Source of the DNA: Sphingomonas qomolangmaensis
Lineage (GTDB): Bacteria; Pseudomonadota; Alphaproteobacteria; Sphingomonadales; Sphingomonadaceae
Assembly: GCF_024496245.1 (NCBI RefSeq)
Contig: NZ_CP101740.1
Location: forward strand, 2,541,501 to 2,605,500
DNA length: 64,000 nucleotides
Reading direction: 5' to 3'
Shown here: piece after piece, positions 46,513 through 57,181 of the stretch
How the letters are laid out: every line of letters starts with the position of its first letter
How positions within the stretch are numbered: the first letter of the stretch is position 1
The notes under the pieces: generated by a model
The model's input: the letters and a program-made list of their open reading frames with translations, nothing else
Told to the model about the DNA's origin: nothing
Databases searched by the model: none
Position numbers and translations under genes: made by a program

Positions 46513-48090
46513 ATGACCGACACCAACAGCATCCGCGACGCCGCTCTCGTTTCCAAGGCCTGGCCCTATGAAGAGGCGCGCAAGCTTCTGAAGCGCTATC
46601 CAGGCGGCAAGCCCGGCGGCGCACCGGTGCTGTTCGAAACCGGCTATGGTCCGTCGGGGCTGCCGCATATCGGCACCTTCAACGAAGTGCTGCGCACGAC
46701 GATGGTACGGCGCGCCTTTGCCGAACTCAGCGACCAGCCGACGCGGCTGCTGGCGTTCAGCGATGACATGGATGGCTTGCGCAAGGTGCCCGACAATGTG
46801 CCCAACCGCGCGATGCTGACCGAGCATCTGGGCAAGCCGCTGACGCAGGTGCCCGACCCGTTCGAGAAGTTCGAAAGCTTCGCGCATCACAACAACGCGA
46901 TGCTGCGCTCGTTCCTCGACGGGTTCGGCTTCGAATACGAGTTCGCCTCGTCGACCGATTATTATCGCGGCGGCCAGTTCGACGACGCGCTGCGCGGGGT
47001 GCTGCGCCATTACGCCGCGATCATGGACGTGATGCTGCCGACGCTGGGGGCCGAGCGGCGCGCGACCTATTCGCCGATCCTGCCGATCAGCCCGACCAGC
47101 GGCGTGGTGCTGCAGGTGCCGGTCGAGGTTATCGACGCCGAGGCGGGAATCGTCGCCTTCGAGGATGACGGCCAGCGGATCGAGCAATCGGTGCTGGGCG
47201 GCGGCGCCAAGCTGCAATGGAAGGTCGACTGGGCGATGCGCTGGGTCGCGCTCGGCGTCGATTACGAGATGTCGGGCAAGGACCTGATCGATTCGGTGAT
47301 CCAGAGCTCGAAGATCGCGCGGGTGCTGGGCGCGCGGCCGCCCGAGGGGTTCAACTACGAGATGTTCCTCGACGAACTGGGGCAGAAGATTTCGAAGTCG
47401 AAGGGCAATGGGCTGAGCCTCGAGCAATGGCTGAGCTACGGCCCGCCCGAGAGCCTGGCCTTCTATGCCTATCGCGAGCCCAAGAAGGCAAAGCAGTTGC
47501 ACCTTGGCGTCATCCCGCGTGCGATCGACGAATATTGGCAGTTCCGCGCGGCCTATGCCGACCAGCCGGTCGAGCAGCGGCTGGGCAATCCGGTGCACCA
47601 CATCCATGGCGGCCCGCCGCCAGCCGAGGCGCTGCCGGTCACTTTCGGGCTGCTGCTCAACCTGGTCGGGGTGATGGGCGAGACGACCAAGGACCAGGTT
47701 TGGGGGTATCTCGCCAATTACGTCCCCGATGCGTCGGCTGCGCGCTATCCCGCGCTCGACCGGCTGATCGACCATGCGATCGCGTACACGCGCGACGTGG
47801 CCGAGAAGCCGGTGCGGCGCGCGCCCGAGGGCGTCGAGGTCGCGGCGCTCGAACGGCTCGATGCCGAACTGGCGGCGCTGCCTGCGGGGGCTTCGGCCGA
47901 GGACATCCAGAACATCGTCTACGAAATCGGCAAGACCGGCGGGTTCGACAATCTGCGCGACTGGTTCAAGGCGTTGTACGAGACGCTGCTAGGGACCAGC
48001 CAGGGGCCGCGGATGGGGAGCTTTGTCGCATTGTACGGCGTGGCGAATACGCGGGGGTTGATTGGCGAGGCGCTGGGGCGAGCGGCGTGA
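46513..48090 (+). CDS. lysK: class I lysyl-tRNA synthetase
   Basis: Charges tRNA-Lys using the class I (HIGH/KMSKS) fold found in archaea and many alphaproteobacteria, unrelated to the class II LysS of most bacteria. The HIGH equivalent is PHIGT at 51-55 and KMSKS equivalent is KISKS at 292-296. At 525 residues it has normal length. ATG 46513 gives the expected N-terminus. The extended N-terminal alternative lacks family resemblance. Confidence 0.96.
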   Translation: MTDTNSIRDAALVSKAWPYEEARKLLKRYPGGKPGGAPVLFETGYGPSGLPHIGTFNEVLRTTMVRRAFAELSDQPTRLLAFSDDMDGLRKVPDNVPNRAMLTEHLGKPLTQVPDPFEKFESFAHHNNAMLRSFLDGFGFEYEFASSTDYYRGGQFDDALRGVLRHYAAIMDVMLPTLGAERRATYSPILPISPTSGVVLQVPVEVIDAEAGIVAFEDDGQRIEQSVLGGGAKLQWKVDWAMRWVALGVDYEMSGKDLIDSVIQSSKIARVLGARPPEGFNYEMFLDELGQKISKSKGNGLSLEQWLSYGPPESLAFYAYREPKKAKQLHLGVIPRAIDEYWQFRAAYADQPVEQRLGNPVHHIHGGPPPAEALPVTFGLLLNLVGVMGETTKDQVWGYLANYVPDASAARYPALDRLIDHAIAYTRDVAEKPVRRAPEGVEVAALERLDAELAALPAGASAEDIQNIVYEIGKTGGFDNLRDWFKALYETLLGTSQGPRMGSFVALYGVANTRGLIGEALGRAA

Positions 48091-48132
48091 ACGACGGGGG
48101 TCCGAACGTCGGAAAGCTACAAAAGCTACACT

Positions 48133-48199
48133 ACGTCCCCCCCGGATTCGCCCCTCCCGCCGCACGAGACGCGATGCGGGTGGGGGATGAGGGGGACGT
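48133..48199. repeat. Imperfect palindrome after the LysRS gene
   Basis: ACGTCCCCC at 48133 pairs with GGGGGACGT ending at 48199, with further partial pairing of CCCCTCCCGCCGCA to TGCGGGTGGGGG inside. It begins 42 bp after the LysRS stop and may be its transcript end. It does not match families A, B or C closely. Confidence 0.65.
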
Positions 48200-48313
48200 G
48201 TTCATGCGGTTTGGTTATCAAAGCGAGGGCTTGTAGGACAGCGGGGTTTGGTTGGCGGCTTAGCGGTCTGGTTGACGGAGTTGCGCGAAGTGGTGGTTAG
48301 CTGCCGTTCCCAG

Positions 48314-48446
48314 ATCGTCACCCCGGACTTGGTCCGGGGTCCACCGAGCCGCCGGGTGCTGTCGGTACTAGTGGAAAGCGAACTCGACGAGACTCGCCGC
48401 ACTGCCTGCTGCACGGCAGACCCCGGACCAAGTCCGGGGTGACGAT
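48314..48446. repeat. Palindromic intergenic element, family C, copy 1
   Basis: ATCGTCACCCCGGACTTGGT then CCGGGGT on the left, with the near-perfect complement ending in GGGGTGACGAT on the right, and a 75-bp centre. It lies within the 562-bp gap between the LysRS gene and ydbS, which holds no supported gene. Confidence 0.85.
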
Positions 48447-48509
48447 GGAAATCCCGGCGGCAAATGAGCGGAAGCCGACAGGGCGCATTGATAGGTCGAC
48501 GCCCAGCTT

Positions 48510-48593
48510 CGTCACCCCAGCGACAGCTGGGGTCTCTCGCGACCGCAAGACCGCCGCTTGCCGCACTGGACCCCAGCTTTCGCTGGGGTGACG
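48510..48593. repeat. Palindromic intergenic element, family C, copy 2
   Basis: CGTCACCCCAGCGACAGCTG then GGGTC on the left, complement GACCCCAGCTTTCGCTGGGG then TGACG on the right. The CGTCACCCC terminus is shared with the neighbouring copy, but the inner stem differs. It ends 60 bp before the ydbS start. Apart from the two family C elements and the palindrome at 48133, nothing is seen in 48091-48652. Confidence 0.85.
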
Positions 48594-48652
48594 GTTGAAG
48601 GGGGGCGGGGGATTTCGGTTGAGCGCGCCGCGGCGCGTGGCATAGTGGGCTA

Positions 48653-49135
48653 ATGCACCTTGCTCCCGTCACGCTGACCCCGCTCGAACCCGGCCAGCGC
48701 CGGGTGATGCACCTGCATGCCATCGTCCCCGCGCTGGTGCCGGTGATCGTCGGCGCCGGCATCGGCACCGCGCTGTTCGTGCAACTGGGCTGGCCCGGCT
48801 GGGTGCTGCCGCTGCTCGCGCTGCCGCTGGCCTATTGGATCGTCGCGATCGCGCCGAAGCGGCGATTCGAGGCGTGGGGGTGGGCGCTCGCCGAAGACGA
48901 ATTGCATGTCGCCTGGGGGGTGTGGACGCAGGTGCATACGATCGTGCCGCTGAGCCGCGTCCAGCATCTCGACGTCGCGCAGGGGCCGATCGAGCGCGCG
49001 AACGGCGTCGCGCGGCTGATCGTGCATACCGCGGGGACCGCGCATGCGACCGTGGTGCTGCCGGGGATCACCCGCGCCACCGCCGAAGACCTGCGCGACC
49101 GGATCCGCGAGCATATCCGCGCCGAACCCTGGTGA
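48653..49135 (+). CDS. YdbS-like PH-domain membrane protein (DUF304/bPH2)
   Basis: A 160-residue protein with two adjacent membrane segments (AIVPALVPVIVGAGIGTALF and GWVLPLLALPLAYWIVAI), then one bacterial PH domain beginning KRRFEAWGWALAEDELHVAW and including TIVPLSRVQHLDVAQGPIER. Proteins of this pair (YdbS-YdbT) affect membrane lipid and small-molecule resistance in Bacillus. It overlaps ydbT in GTGA form, so the two are coupled. Confidence 0.9.
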   Translation: MHLAPVTLTPLEPGQRRVMHLHAIVPALVPVIVGAGIGTALFVQLGWPGWVLPLLALPLAYWIVAIAPKRRFEAWGWALAEDELHVAWGVWTQVHTIVPLSRVQHLDVAQGPIERANGVARLIVHTAGTAHATVVLPGITRATAEDLRDRIREHIRAEPW

Positions 49136-50631
49136 GCGGCTTGCCGACCCTCGACGCGCCGCGGCGGCTGCATCCGGCGACGGTGCTGCTGGGCGTGCTG
49201 CGCCAGGCGCCGTCGACCTTGCTCGGGCTGCCGGCGCTGTTCGCGGTGATGTCGCGGACGTCGTTCCTCTATATCGCGCTGGGGGCGGTGGCGATCACGC
49301 TGGTGGCGGCGGGGTTCAAATGGCTGGCGTGGCGGCGCTTCACCTATGCGCTGACCGCCGATTCGGTGGTGATCGAGAGCGGGATGCTCAGCCGCAACCG
49401 GCGGATCATCCCGTTCGAGCGCGTGCTCGACGTCGATATCGAGCGCAAATTGCTCGCGCGGGTGTTCGGGCTGGCGAAGGTGAAGCTCGAGACCGGCGGA
49501 TCGGGCGAGGATGAGGGCGATCTCGACAGCGTGTCGCTGACCGAAGCGTATCGGCTGCGCGAGGTGATCCGGCGGCGCGGGGTTGCGGTCGATTCGGCAC
49601 CGGCTGCGAGCGCTGAGGCGTCACCGATCGTGTTCGCGATGGGGGTGCCGCGCGTCGTGCTGTGGGGGTTGTTCAACTTCTCGCTGGTGTGGCTAGGCGT
49701 GCTGTTCGGGACGCTGCAATATTTCGAGGATTGGCTGGGTTACAATATCTGGGGGCGTGCATTCTGGCAGCAACTGTTCGCGCGCACCGAGCTAGCCGCC
49801 GACTGGACGATGGTGGCGTGGCTGATCGCGGGAATTGCGATCGCGTCGCTGGGGGTGGTCGCGGGGCTCGTGCGGACGCTGCTGCGCGATTTCGGCTTTA
49901 CGCTGCGCGACGAGGACGGGCGCTATCGCCGCTCGCGCGGGCTGCTGACGCATAGCGAAGTGGTGATTGCGCTGCGCCGGGTGCAGCTGGCGGTGATCGA
50001 TACCGGCTGGGTGCGGCGGCGGCTGGGTTGGTCACGGCTGAAGCTGCAGACGATGGGCGGCGAAGGCGAGACGGGGACGCCCGAGGTCGCGCCGTTCGCG
50101 CGCGATGCCGAGGTCGATCGGCTGCTCGCGCCGCTGGCGATGGTGCGCGCCGATCCCGAAGCGTTGACGCGGGTGTCGAGCGGGCATGTGTGGCGCGCGG
50201 TGCTTCGCCATGTCGGGGTGCCCGCGGTCGCGATCGTGATCGGCGCATTCTTCGCGCTGCCGATCCTGTTCGCGTTGCCCTTGCTGCTGCCGGTGCTGGC
50301 GGTGGCGCTGCTGCGGCGGCGTTATCATCGCTACGGCCTCACGGGGGAGGTGTTGCCGGGGGATGCGCTCTATGTCCAGCGCGGGGTGCTGACGCGCAAG
50401 CAGTGGATCGTCCCGGTGCGCAACGTCCAGGTGGTGACGATCCGCCGCAGCTGGCTGCAGCGCCGGCTGGGGGTGGCGACGCTGCACCCCGATACCGCGG
50501 GCGGCGCGGTGCTCGACGGGGCGTCGGTGCGCGATATCCGGGTGGGGGATGCGTGGGCGCTGGCGGGGGCGTTGCGCGAGCGGCGGCTGGGGTTGGGCGA
50601 GCTTCCCATTTCTGCTCCCCTCCCTGGTTAA
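49132..50631 (+). CDS. YdbT-like protein with several PH domains (DUF304/bPH2)
   Basis: A 499-residue membrane protein. Repeated bPH2 domains are visible around RRFTYALTADSVVIESGMLS, RDFGFTLRDEDGRYRRSRGL and RRYHRYGLTGEVLPGDALYV, separated by hydrophobic hairpins. Each contains the RxxPFxRVxD- or PVRNVQVV-type strand of the family. It starts with GTG inside the ydbS stop. The last codons and stop (50629-50631) lie inside the palindromic element at 50615-50724, so the C-terminal SAPLPG residues derive from that element. Confidence 0.9.
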   Translation: MSGLPTLDAPRRLHPATVLLGVLRQAPSTLLGLPALFAVMSRTSFLYIALGAVAITLVAAGFKWLAWRRFTYALTADSVVIESGMLSRNRRIIPFERVLDVDIERKLLARVFGLAKVKLETGGSGEDEGDLDSVSLTEAYRLREVIRRRGVAVDSAPAASAEASPIVFAMGVPRVVLWGLFNFSLVWLGVLFGTLQYFEDWLGYNIWGRAFWQQLFARTELAADWTMVAWLIAGIAIASLGVVAGLVRTLLRDFGFTLRDEDGRYRRSRGLLTHSEVVIALRRVQLAVIDTGWVRRRLGWSRLKLQTMGGEGETGTPEVAPFARDAEVDRLLAPLAMVRADPEALTRVSSGHVWRAVLRHVGVPAVAIVIGAFFALPILFALPLLLPVLAVALLRRRYHRYGLTGEVLPGDALYVQRGVLTRKQWIVPVRNVQVVTIRRSWLQRRLGVATLHPDTAGGAVLDGASVRDIRVGDAWALAGALRERRLGLGELPISAPLPG

Positions 50632-50724
50632 GGGAGGGGTTGGGGGTGGGTCGGTTCTTTGGGAACCGCTGCGCCCGCCAACCGGCCTACCCACCCCCGG
50701 CCCCTCCCTGTCCAGGGAGGGGAG
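50615..50724. repeat. Palindromic intergenic element, family A, copy 3
   Basis: Left arm begins CTCCCCTCCCTGGTTAAGGG, right arm ends CCAGGGAGGGGAG. It fills the convergent junction of ydbT and crtB and contains the ydbT stop codon. Its centre (GGGAACCGCTGCGCCCGCCA) is closely related to that of the copy at 55247-55354. Confidence 0.85.
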
Positions 50725-50728
50725 AAGT

Positions 50729-51673
50729 CTAGCGCGGGCGGGTCCATAGCAACGGATCGCGCGGGGTGTCGGGGTAGCCCTCGCGCGCCCGCGCTTGGCT
50801 GAAGCTCCGCACGATCCAGCCGAGCTTTTCGCCGCCCGAGGTGGTGACGCGGTGGTCCCAGGCATGTTCGCCGCGCTCGCCGACGCGGCGTGCGATGTCG
50901 CCGTAGATCCCCGCGGCCGCGAGCACCGCCCAGGCCGAGCGGAAGGACAACGCCTTGGTGCCGACGCGCGCGCTTGCCTCGTGGAGTTCGGCGCGGTCGG
51001 CCAGGCGCTTCGAGAGCACCGCTAGCCGCTGGCGGAAGGGGGGCTTCATGTGCTGGCCCGGCGGGATGTCCATCTCGACCAGCCATTCGACGGGGAGGTA
51101 GCAGCGGCCGACGCGGTCATCCTCCTCGATATCGCGCGCGATATTGGCGAGCTGGAAGGCGAGGCCGAGGTCGCAGGCGCGGTCGAGCGTTGCCTCGTCG
51201 GCGGGGTCGACCCCCATCACCACCGCCATCATGCAGCCGACGACGCCGGCGACATGATAGCAATAGCGATAGAGATCGGCCTCGCTGCGCGGGCGCCAGT
51301 CATCGGCGTCGAGCTGGAAGCCCGCGACGACATCGTCGGCGAAGCGCTTGGGCATGCGCGTTTCGGCAGCGACGATCCGCAGCGCGTCGAAGGCGGGATC
51401 GCCGACCCATTGGCCGGCAAAGGCGGCGTCGGTCTTGGCGCGGATTTCAGCGATTCGCGCCTGCGGATCGGCGACGATCTGCATGCCATGGCCATGGTCC
51501 TGCCCGTCGGCGAGGTCGTCGCACGCGCGGCACCAGGCGTAGAGCAGCCAGGCGCGCTCGCGGGTGGCGCGATCGAACAGCCGCGAGGCGGCGGCGAAGC
51601 TCTTCGATCCACGCGCGATCGATTGCTGCGCGGTGGCGACGATCGCGGCGCGCGCGGGCAGGGGGTGGGTCAC
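50729..51673 (-). CDS. crtB: phytoene synthase
   Basis: Joins two geranylgeranyl-PP to phytoene, the first committed carotenoid step. The 314-residue protein has the two Asp-rich clusters in CRACDDLADGQDHG and LANIARDIEEDDRVGRCYLP, plus YCYHVAGVVGCMMAVVMG. GTG at 51673 (MTHPLPARAAIVATAQQSIA) is the chosen start; a longer reading from 51763 would take its first 20 or so residues from the intergenic repeat and is rejected. It is on the same strand as LOG, crtI and crtY. Confidence 0.96.
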   Translation of the reverse strand: MTHPLPARAAIVATAQQSIARGSKSFAAASRLFDRATRERAWLLYAWCRACDDLADGQDHGHGMQIVADPQARIAEIRAKTDAAFAGQWVGDPAFDALRIVAAETRMPKRFADDVVAGFQLDADDWRPRSEADLYRYCYHVAGVVGCMMAVVMGVDPADEATLDRACDLGLAFQLANIARDIEEDDRVGRCYLPVEWLVEMDIPPGQHMKPPFRQRLAVLSKRLADRAELHEASARVGTKALSFRSAWAVLAAAGIYGDIARRVGERGEHAWDHRVTTSGGEKLGWIVRSFSQARAREGYPDTPRDPLLWTRPR

Positions 51674-51684
51674 TGGCTTACATT

Positions 51685-51769
51685 CCGTTCGCACTGAGCT
51701 TGTTGAAGTGCCGTACTTCTTTTGCCGGGATAGAGAAGAACGGTGCTTCGACAAGCTCAGCACGAACGG
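51685..51769. repeat. Palindromic intergenic element, family B, copy between LOG and crtB
   Basis: CCGTTCGCACTGAGCTTGTT on the left and the near complement ending in CAGCACGAACGG on the right. It is very close to the copy at 9779-9874 and lies 11 bp upstream of the crtB start. Confidence 0.85.
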
Positions 51770-51795
51770 GGAGGGAGTAAGGGATCAAATATGCG

Positions 51796-52377
51796 TCAAA
51801 GCTCTTCGCGCGACATCCGGAAGATCGGGGTGTGGGGCTCGTACGCCGCCATCTTGCCCAGCAGCCGCGAGAGGTCGTCCTCGACGATCAGGATGTCGCG
51901 GTGCTGCGGGCGCAGGAAGCCGGTGGCGGCCATCTGGTCGACGAAGGCGATCAGATGGTCGTAATAGCCCGCCACGTTGAGCAACCCGACCGGGTCCGAA
52001 TGATAGCCCAATTGCGACCAGCTCATCGCTTCCCATAATTCGTCCATCGTGCCGGTGCCGCCGGGGATGGTGACGAAGCCGTCGGACAATTCGGTGAATC
52101 GCGCCTTGCGCTCGTGCATCGTCGCGACGGTTTCGAGCGACGTGAGCCCGCGATGCGCGACCTCGGCATTGACCAGCGCTTCGGGGATCACGCCGATGAC
52201 TTCGCCGCCGGCTTCGAGCGCGGCGTCGGCGACCGCCCCCATCAGGCCGAGCCGCCCGCCGCCATAGACGACGCCGATGCCGCGCTCGGCGAGGGTGCGG
52301 CCCACGTGCCGCGCGCATTCGATATACACCGGGTCGGCGGGGGTCGCCGAGCCGCAATACACTGCGAGCCGTTTCAT
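51796..52377 (-). CDS. LOG family protein (TIGR00730, Rossmann fold)
   Basis: A 193-residue protein with the LOG signature PGGTGTMDE and YGGGRLGLMG near the middle. The family comprises cytokinin-activating nucleoside 5'-monophosphate phosphoribohydrolases and related nucleotide hydrolases. It sits between crtI and crtB, an arrangement seen in several sphingomonads, but no link to carotenoids is known. Start ATG 52377 gives MKRLAVYCGSATPADPVYIE, the usual N-terminus. Confidence 0.92.
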   Translation of the reverse strand: MKRLAVYCGSATPADPVYIECARHVGRTLAERGIGVVYGGGRLGLMGAVADAALEAGGEVIGVIPEALVNAEVAHRGLTSLETVATMHERKARFTELSDGFVTIPGGTGTMDELWEAMSWSQLGYHSDPVGLLNVAGYYDHLIAFVDQMAATGFLRPQHRDILIVEDDLSRLLGKMAAYEPHTPIFRMSREEL

Positions 52378-52386
52378 GCTGCCGAA

Positions 52387-52506
52387 CCTCCCCCGCAGGG
52401 GGAGGGGGACCATGCGCAGCATGGTGGAGGGGGGCTGCCAAGGGCGATACCGCGTGGGGCGATCCCCCTCCACCGCTTCGCGGTCCCCCTCCCCCTGCGG
52501 GGGAGG
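52387..52506. repeat. Palindromic intergenic element, family A subtype 2, copy between crtI and LOG
   Basis: CCTCCCCCGCAGGGGGAGGG on the left, then GGACCATGCGCAGCATGGTGG; the right arm mirrors it and ends GCGGGGGAGG. Each arm is again a double hairpin. The same subtype recurs at 60585-60704. Confidence 0.85.
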
Positions 52507-52519
52507 ATTGCGCTAGGGT

Positions 52520-53998
52520 TCATCGCGCGCTCTCCAGCATCAGCTTGGCGGTAGCCTTCGCGCTACCCACGACCCCCGGGATGCCCGCGCCCGGATGCGT
52601 GCCCGCCCCGACGAAATACATGTTGGGGATGTTGTCGTCGCGATTGTGCGCGCGGAAATAGGCGCTCTGGGTCAGCAACGGTTCGAGCGAGAAGGCGCTG
52701 CCCTGGTGCGCGTTCAAATCGTCGCTGAAGTCCTTTGGCGTATAGCTGAACTTGGTGACGATCCGTTCGTGGATGTCGGGGATCAGCCGGCGACCGATCT
52801 CGTCGAGGATGCGCTTTTCGAGGATCGGCGCGATCTCGTCCCAGTCGGCGGGGAATTTGCCGCGATGCGGGACCGGGGCTAGCGCGTAGAAGGTCGAATG
52901 CCCCTCGGGCGCCATCGACGGATCGGTGACGGTCGGGTGGTGGAGGTAGAGCGAGAAATCCTCGGACAGCACGCCATGATCATAGATGTCGGCGAGCAGC
53001 TCCTTATAGCGCGGGCCGAACAGGATCATGTGGTGCGGGATGCCGGGCCAGGTGCCCTTGATGCCGAAATGGACGACGAACAGCGACGGTGAATATTTCT
53101 TCTTCTCGAGCTTCTGCGCGGTGCGCTGCGCGCTGCGCGAACCCTTGAGCAGTTCGCGATAGCTGTGGACGATATCGCCGTTCGACGCGCAGGCATCGAC
53201 GTCGAGATGATAGCCCTTCTGCGTCGTCACGCCGGTGACTCGGTCGCCGAGCGTTTCGATCGCGGCGACCGGATCGTCGAGGCGCACTTCGCCGCCGAGC
53301 CGCTCGAAATGGCGAACCATGCCAGCGACCAGCTTGTTGGTGCCGCCCATCGCGAACCACACGCCGCCGTCGCGCTCGAGCTTGTGGATCAGTGCGTAGA
53401 TGCTCGACGTCTTCATCGGATCGCCGCCGACCAGCAGGGTGTGGAACGACAGCGCCTGGCGCAGTTTCTCGTTCTTCACGAAGCCCGAAACGATCGAATA
53501 GACCGAGCGCCACGCCTGGTATTTGGCGAGCGCGGGCGCGGCCTTGAGCATCGAGCCGAAGTCGAGGAACGCGGTCGAGCCGAGCTTGAGATAGCCCTCC
53601 TCATACACGCCGGCCGAATATTCGAGGAACTTGGCATAGCCTGCGATGTCGGCGGGATCGAGCTTGGCGATCTCGGCCTTCAGCACCGCATCGTCGTTGG
53701 TATAGTCGAAATTCGTGCCGTCGACCCAGTTGAGCCGATAGAAGGGCAGCACCGGCGCGAGCGTGACGTCGTCGGCCATGTCGTGGCCCGACAGCGCCCA
53801 CAGCTCCTGCAGCGCTTCGGGCGCGGTGATGACGGTGGGGCCGCCATCGAAGACGAAGCCGTCCTTCTCCCAATAATAAGCGCGGCCGCCGGGCTTGTCG
53901 CGGCCTTCGAAAATCGTCGTCTGGACGCCGGCCGCCTGGAGGCGGATGGCGAGGGCAAGGCCACCAAAGCCTGCGCCGATCACCGCTGCGGTCTTCAC
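52520..53998 (-). CDS. crtI: phytoene desaturase (lycopene-forming CrtI)
   Basis: FAD enzyme that converts phytoene to lycopene. The 492-residue protein has the N-terminal FAD motif AAVIGAGFGGLALAIRLQAA, GGPTVITAPEALQELW, and the C-terminal NMYFVGAGTHPGAGIPGVVG signature of bacterial CrtI. GTG at 53998 overlaps the crtY stop by one base (TAGTG), so the two are coupled. Four-step desaturation is inferred from CrtY being beside it. Confidence 0.96.
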   Translation of the reverse strand: MKTAAVIGAGFGGLALAIRLQAAGVQTTIFEGRDKPGGRAYYWEKDGFVFDGGPTVITAPEALQELWALSGHDMADDVTLAPVLPFYRLNWVDGTNFDYTNDDAVLKAEIAKLDPADIAGYAKFLEYSAGVYEEGYLKLGSTAFLDFGSMLKAAPALAKYQAWRSVYSIVSGFVKNEKLRQALSFHTLLVGGDPMKTSSIYALIHKLERDGGVWFAMGGTNKLVAGMVRHFERLGGEVRLDDPVAAIETLGDRVTGVTTQKGYHLDVDACASNGDIVHSYRELLKGSRSAQRTAQKLEKKKYSPSLFVVHFGIKGTWPGIPHHMILFGPRYKELLADIYDHGVLSEDFSLYLHHPTVTDPSMAPEGHSTFYALAPVPHRGKFPADWDEIAPILEKRILDEIGRRLIPDIHERIVTKFSYTPKDFSDDLNAHQGSAFSLEPLLTQSAYFRAHNRDDNIPNMYFVGAGTHPGAGIPGVVGSAKATAKLMLESAR

Positions 53999-55158
53999 TA
54001 ATTCGTCTCCCGGATGGCGGCGATCGCGCGGCCGATGGGCACCGGCGGCTTGCCGGTTAATACCCTCAGCTTGTCGAATGCCGTGGAATGGCCCGCGTAG
54101 AAGCGGCTGACCAGCCGCGCGTCGAGGCGGTAAAAGCGTTCGAGGACGCGATAGCGTTCCTCGGGTTCGGCGGCCTTGAACAGCATCGCCGAAAGCATGC
54201 GGTAGAAGCGACGGCTGCCCCAGGTCGAGGCGGCCATGCCGTGCAAGGCTTCGTGGAGCGCGGCACCCGAATAATCGGTCATCCGCGCGACCGCGGCGGC
54301 CGTGCGGACCGCATCGGGCAGCGAATAGCCGGTGAGCGGGTGGAATTGGCCCGCGCGCATGCCGGCCTTGGCCACCTGTTTGCCGCCCGAATTCCAATAG
54401 CCCGCGAAATCGCCGCCGAACGCCACGGGCAGCGCGCCGCTTTCCTGGCGGGCGACCCGCTCGACCTGCCAGCCGCGCGCGGCGGCGTATTCGGCGATTC
54501 GCGATTTGTTGTCGGTCACGGCGATCTCGGGGGTGTCGCTGTAATAGGTGTCCTCGACGAACATCCTTTTGCGACCGAAGGGCAGGCAATAGACGAAGCG
54601 ATAGCCGTCGATCTGCTCGACCGTCGCGTCCATCACCATCGGGCGCGGGGCTTCGTGCGGTGCGGCGAGCTCGAGCTCCTCGCCGACGAATTTCTGCCAG
54701 CCCATGTCGAGATGCGACAGGTCGCCCGCGCCGCGGCAATCGATGACGCCATCGGCCTCGACCCGGTCGCCATCGGCGAGCACGACGGCGGTGGGGGTGA
54801 CCTCGGCCACCTTGCGGCGAAGCATCAGCGCCTGCGGTGGCAGCTTTTCGCGCACGACCTTGTCGAGCCGGTCGGATTCGATGCTGAAATAGGGTTCGCG
54901 GATCGTCCGGCCATGCGCCGGAAAGGCGATGTCGTAGCTGTCCCAGCCGTAGGTGATCAGGGGGCTGAGGATCCAGCGATGTTCGGGTGCAACGTCGGAG
55001 GCGAAGAACGACCACACATGGTTGCCGCCGATGACGCCGGCGGCGTCGATCAGCCGGACGTCGCAGCCCGGGCGCATCTCGCGCAGCGCCAGCGCGATGA
55101 GGCCGCCAGCCAGACCTGCCCCGACAATGGCGACGTTGCAGCGGATGATCGACGACAT
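53998..55158 (-). CDS. crtY: lycopene beta-cyclase
   Basis: Forms beta rings on lycopene to give beta-carotene. The 386-residue protein starts with a dinucleotide motif (VAIVGAGLAGGLIALAL) and contains NHVWSFFASD, GAGDLSHLDMGWQKFVG, VEDTYYSDTPEI and the FHPLTGYSLPDAVR motif of CrtY. It heads the crtY-crtI pair. No crtZ, crtG or crtE gene is present, so later hydroxylation to zeaxanthin or nostoxanthin must be encoded elsewhere. Confidence 0.96.
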   Translation of the reverse strand: MSSIIRCNVAIVGAGLAGGLIALALREMRPGCDVRLIDAAGVIGGNHVWSFFASDVAPEHRWILSPLITYGWDSYDIAFPAHGRTIREPYFSIESDRLDKVVREKLPPQALMLRRKVAEVTPTAVVLADGDRVEADGVIDCRGAGDLSHLDMGWQKFVGEELELAAPHEAPRPMVMDATVEQIDGYRFVYCLPFGRKRMFVEDTYYSDTPEIAVTDNKSRIAEYAAARGWQVERVARQESGALPVAFGGDFAGYWNSGGKQVAKAGMRAGQFHPLTGYSLPDAVRTAAAVARMTDYSGAALHEALHGMAASTWGSRRFYRMLSAMLFKAAEPEERYRVLERFYRLDARLVSRFYAGHSTAFDKLRVLTGKPPVPIGRAIAAIRETN

Positions 55159-55246
55159 GCGCTCAGGCCTAGCCGGGATCGTGGCGGGGCGAAAGGGGAC
55201 GAAAGGTGGTGGGGTGGGGTGGGGGAAGCCACCATCCCTCCTTTTG

Positions 55247-55354
55247 CTCCCCTCCCTGGTCAAGGGAGGGGCCGGGGGTGGGTCGGCTTGTTGGGGAACG
55301 GCGCGCCCGGCAACTGGCCTACCCACCCCCAACCCCTCCCTTACAGGGAGGGGA
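55247..55354. repeat. Palindromic intergenic element, family A, copy 4
   Basis: Left arm CTCCCCTCCCTGGTCAAGGG onward, right arm ending TTACAGGGAGGGGAG. It lies between the DEAD-box gene and crtY, both on the minus strand. The centre resembles that of the copy at 50615-50724. Confidence 0.85.
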
Positions 55355-55392
55355 GAAGGTTGGCGCCTACCCTCTTCCTTAGAGCAGTTAAG

Positions 55393-57126
<1,734 letters not shown>

Positions 57127-57181
57127 GCAATGTCCGAATGTTGGGGCGCATCATGCACCCGTCAAGCCATGGTTTGGGGGC

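Noticed and set aside
48306..48600. A CRISPR array in the LysRS-ydbS gap
   Set aside because: The repeats are inverted pairs, only two in number and unequal in sequence; there are no evenly spaced direct repeats and no cas genes.
51674..51763. A longer crtB start beginning MLSLSKHRSS
   Set aside because: These residues come from translating a family B palindromic repeat; the CrtB family resemblance starts after GTG 51673.
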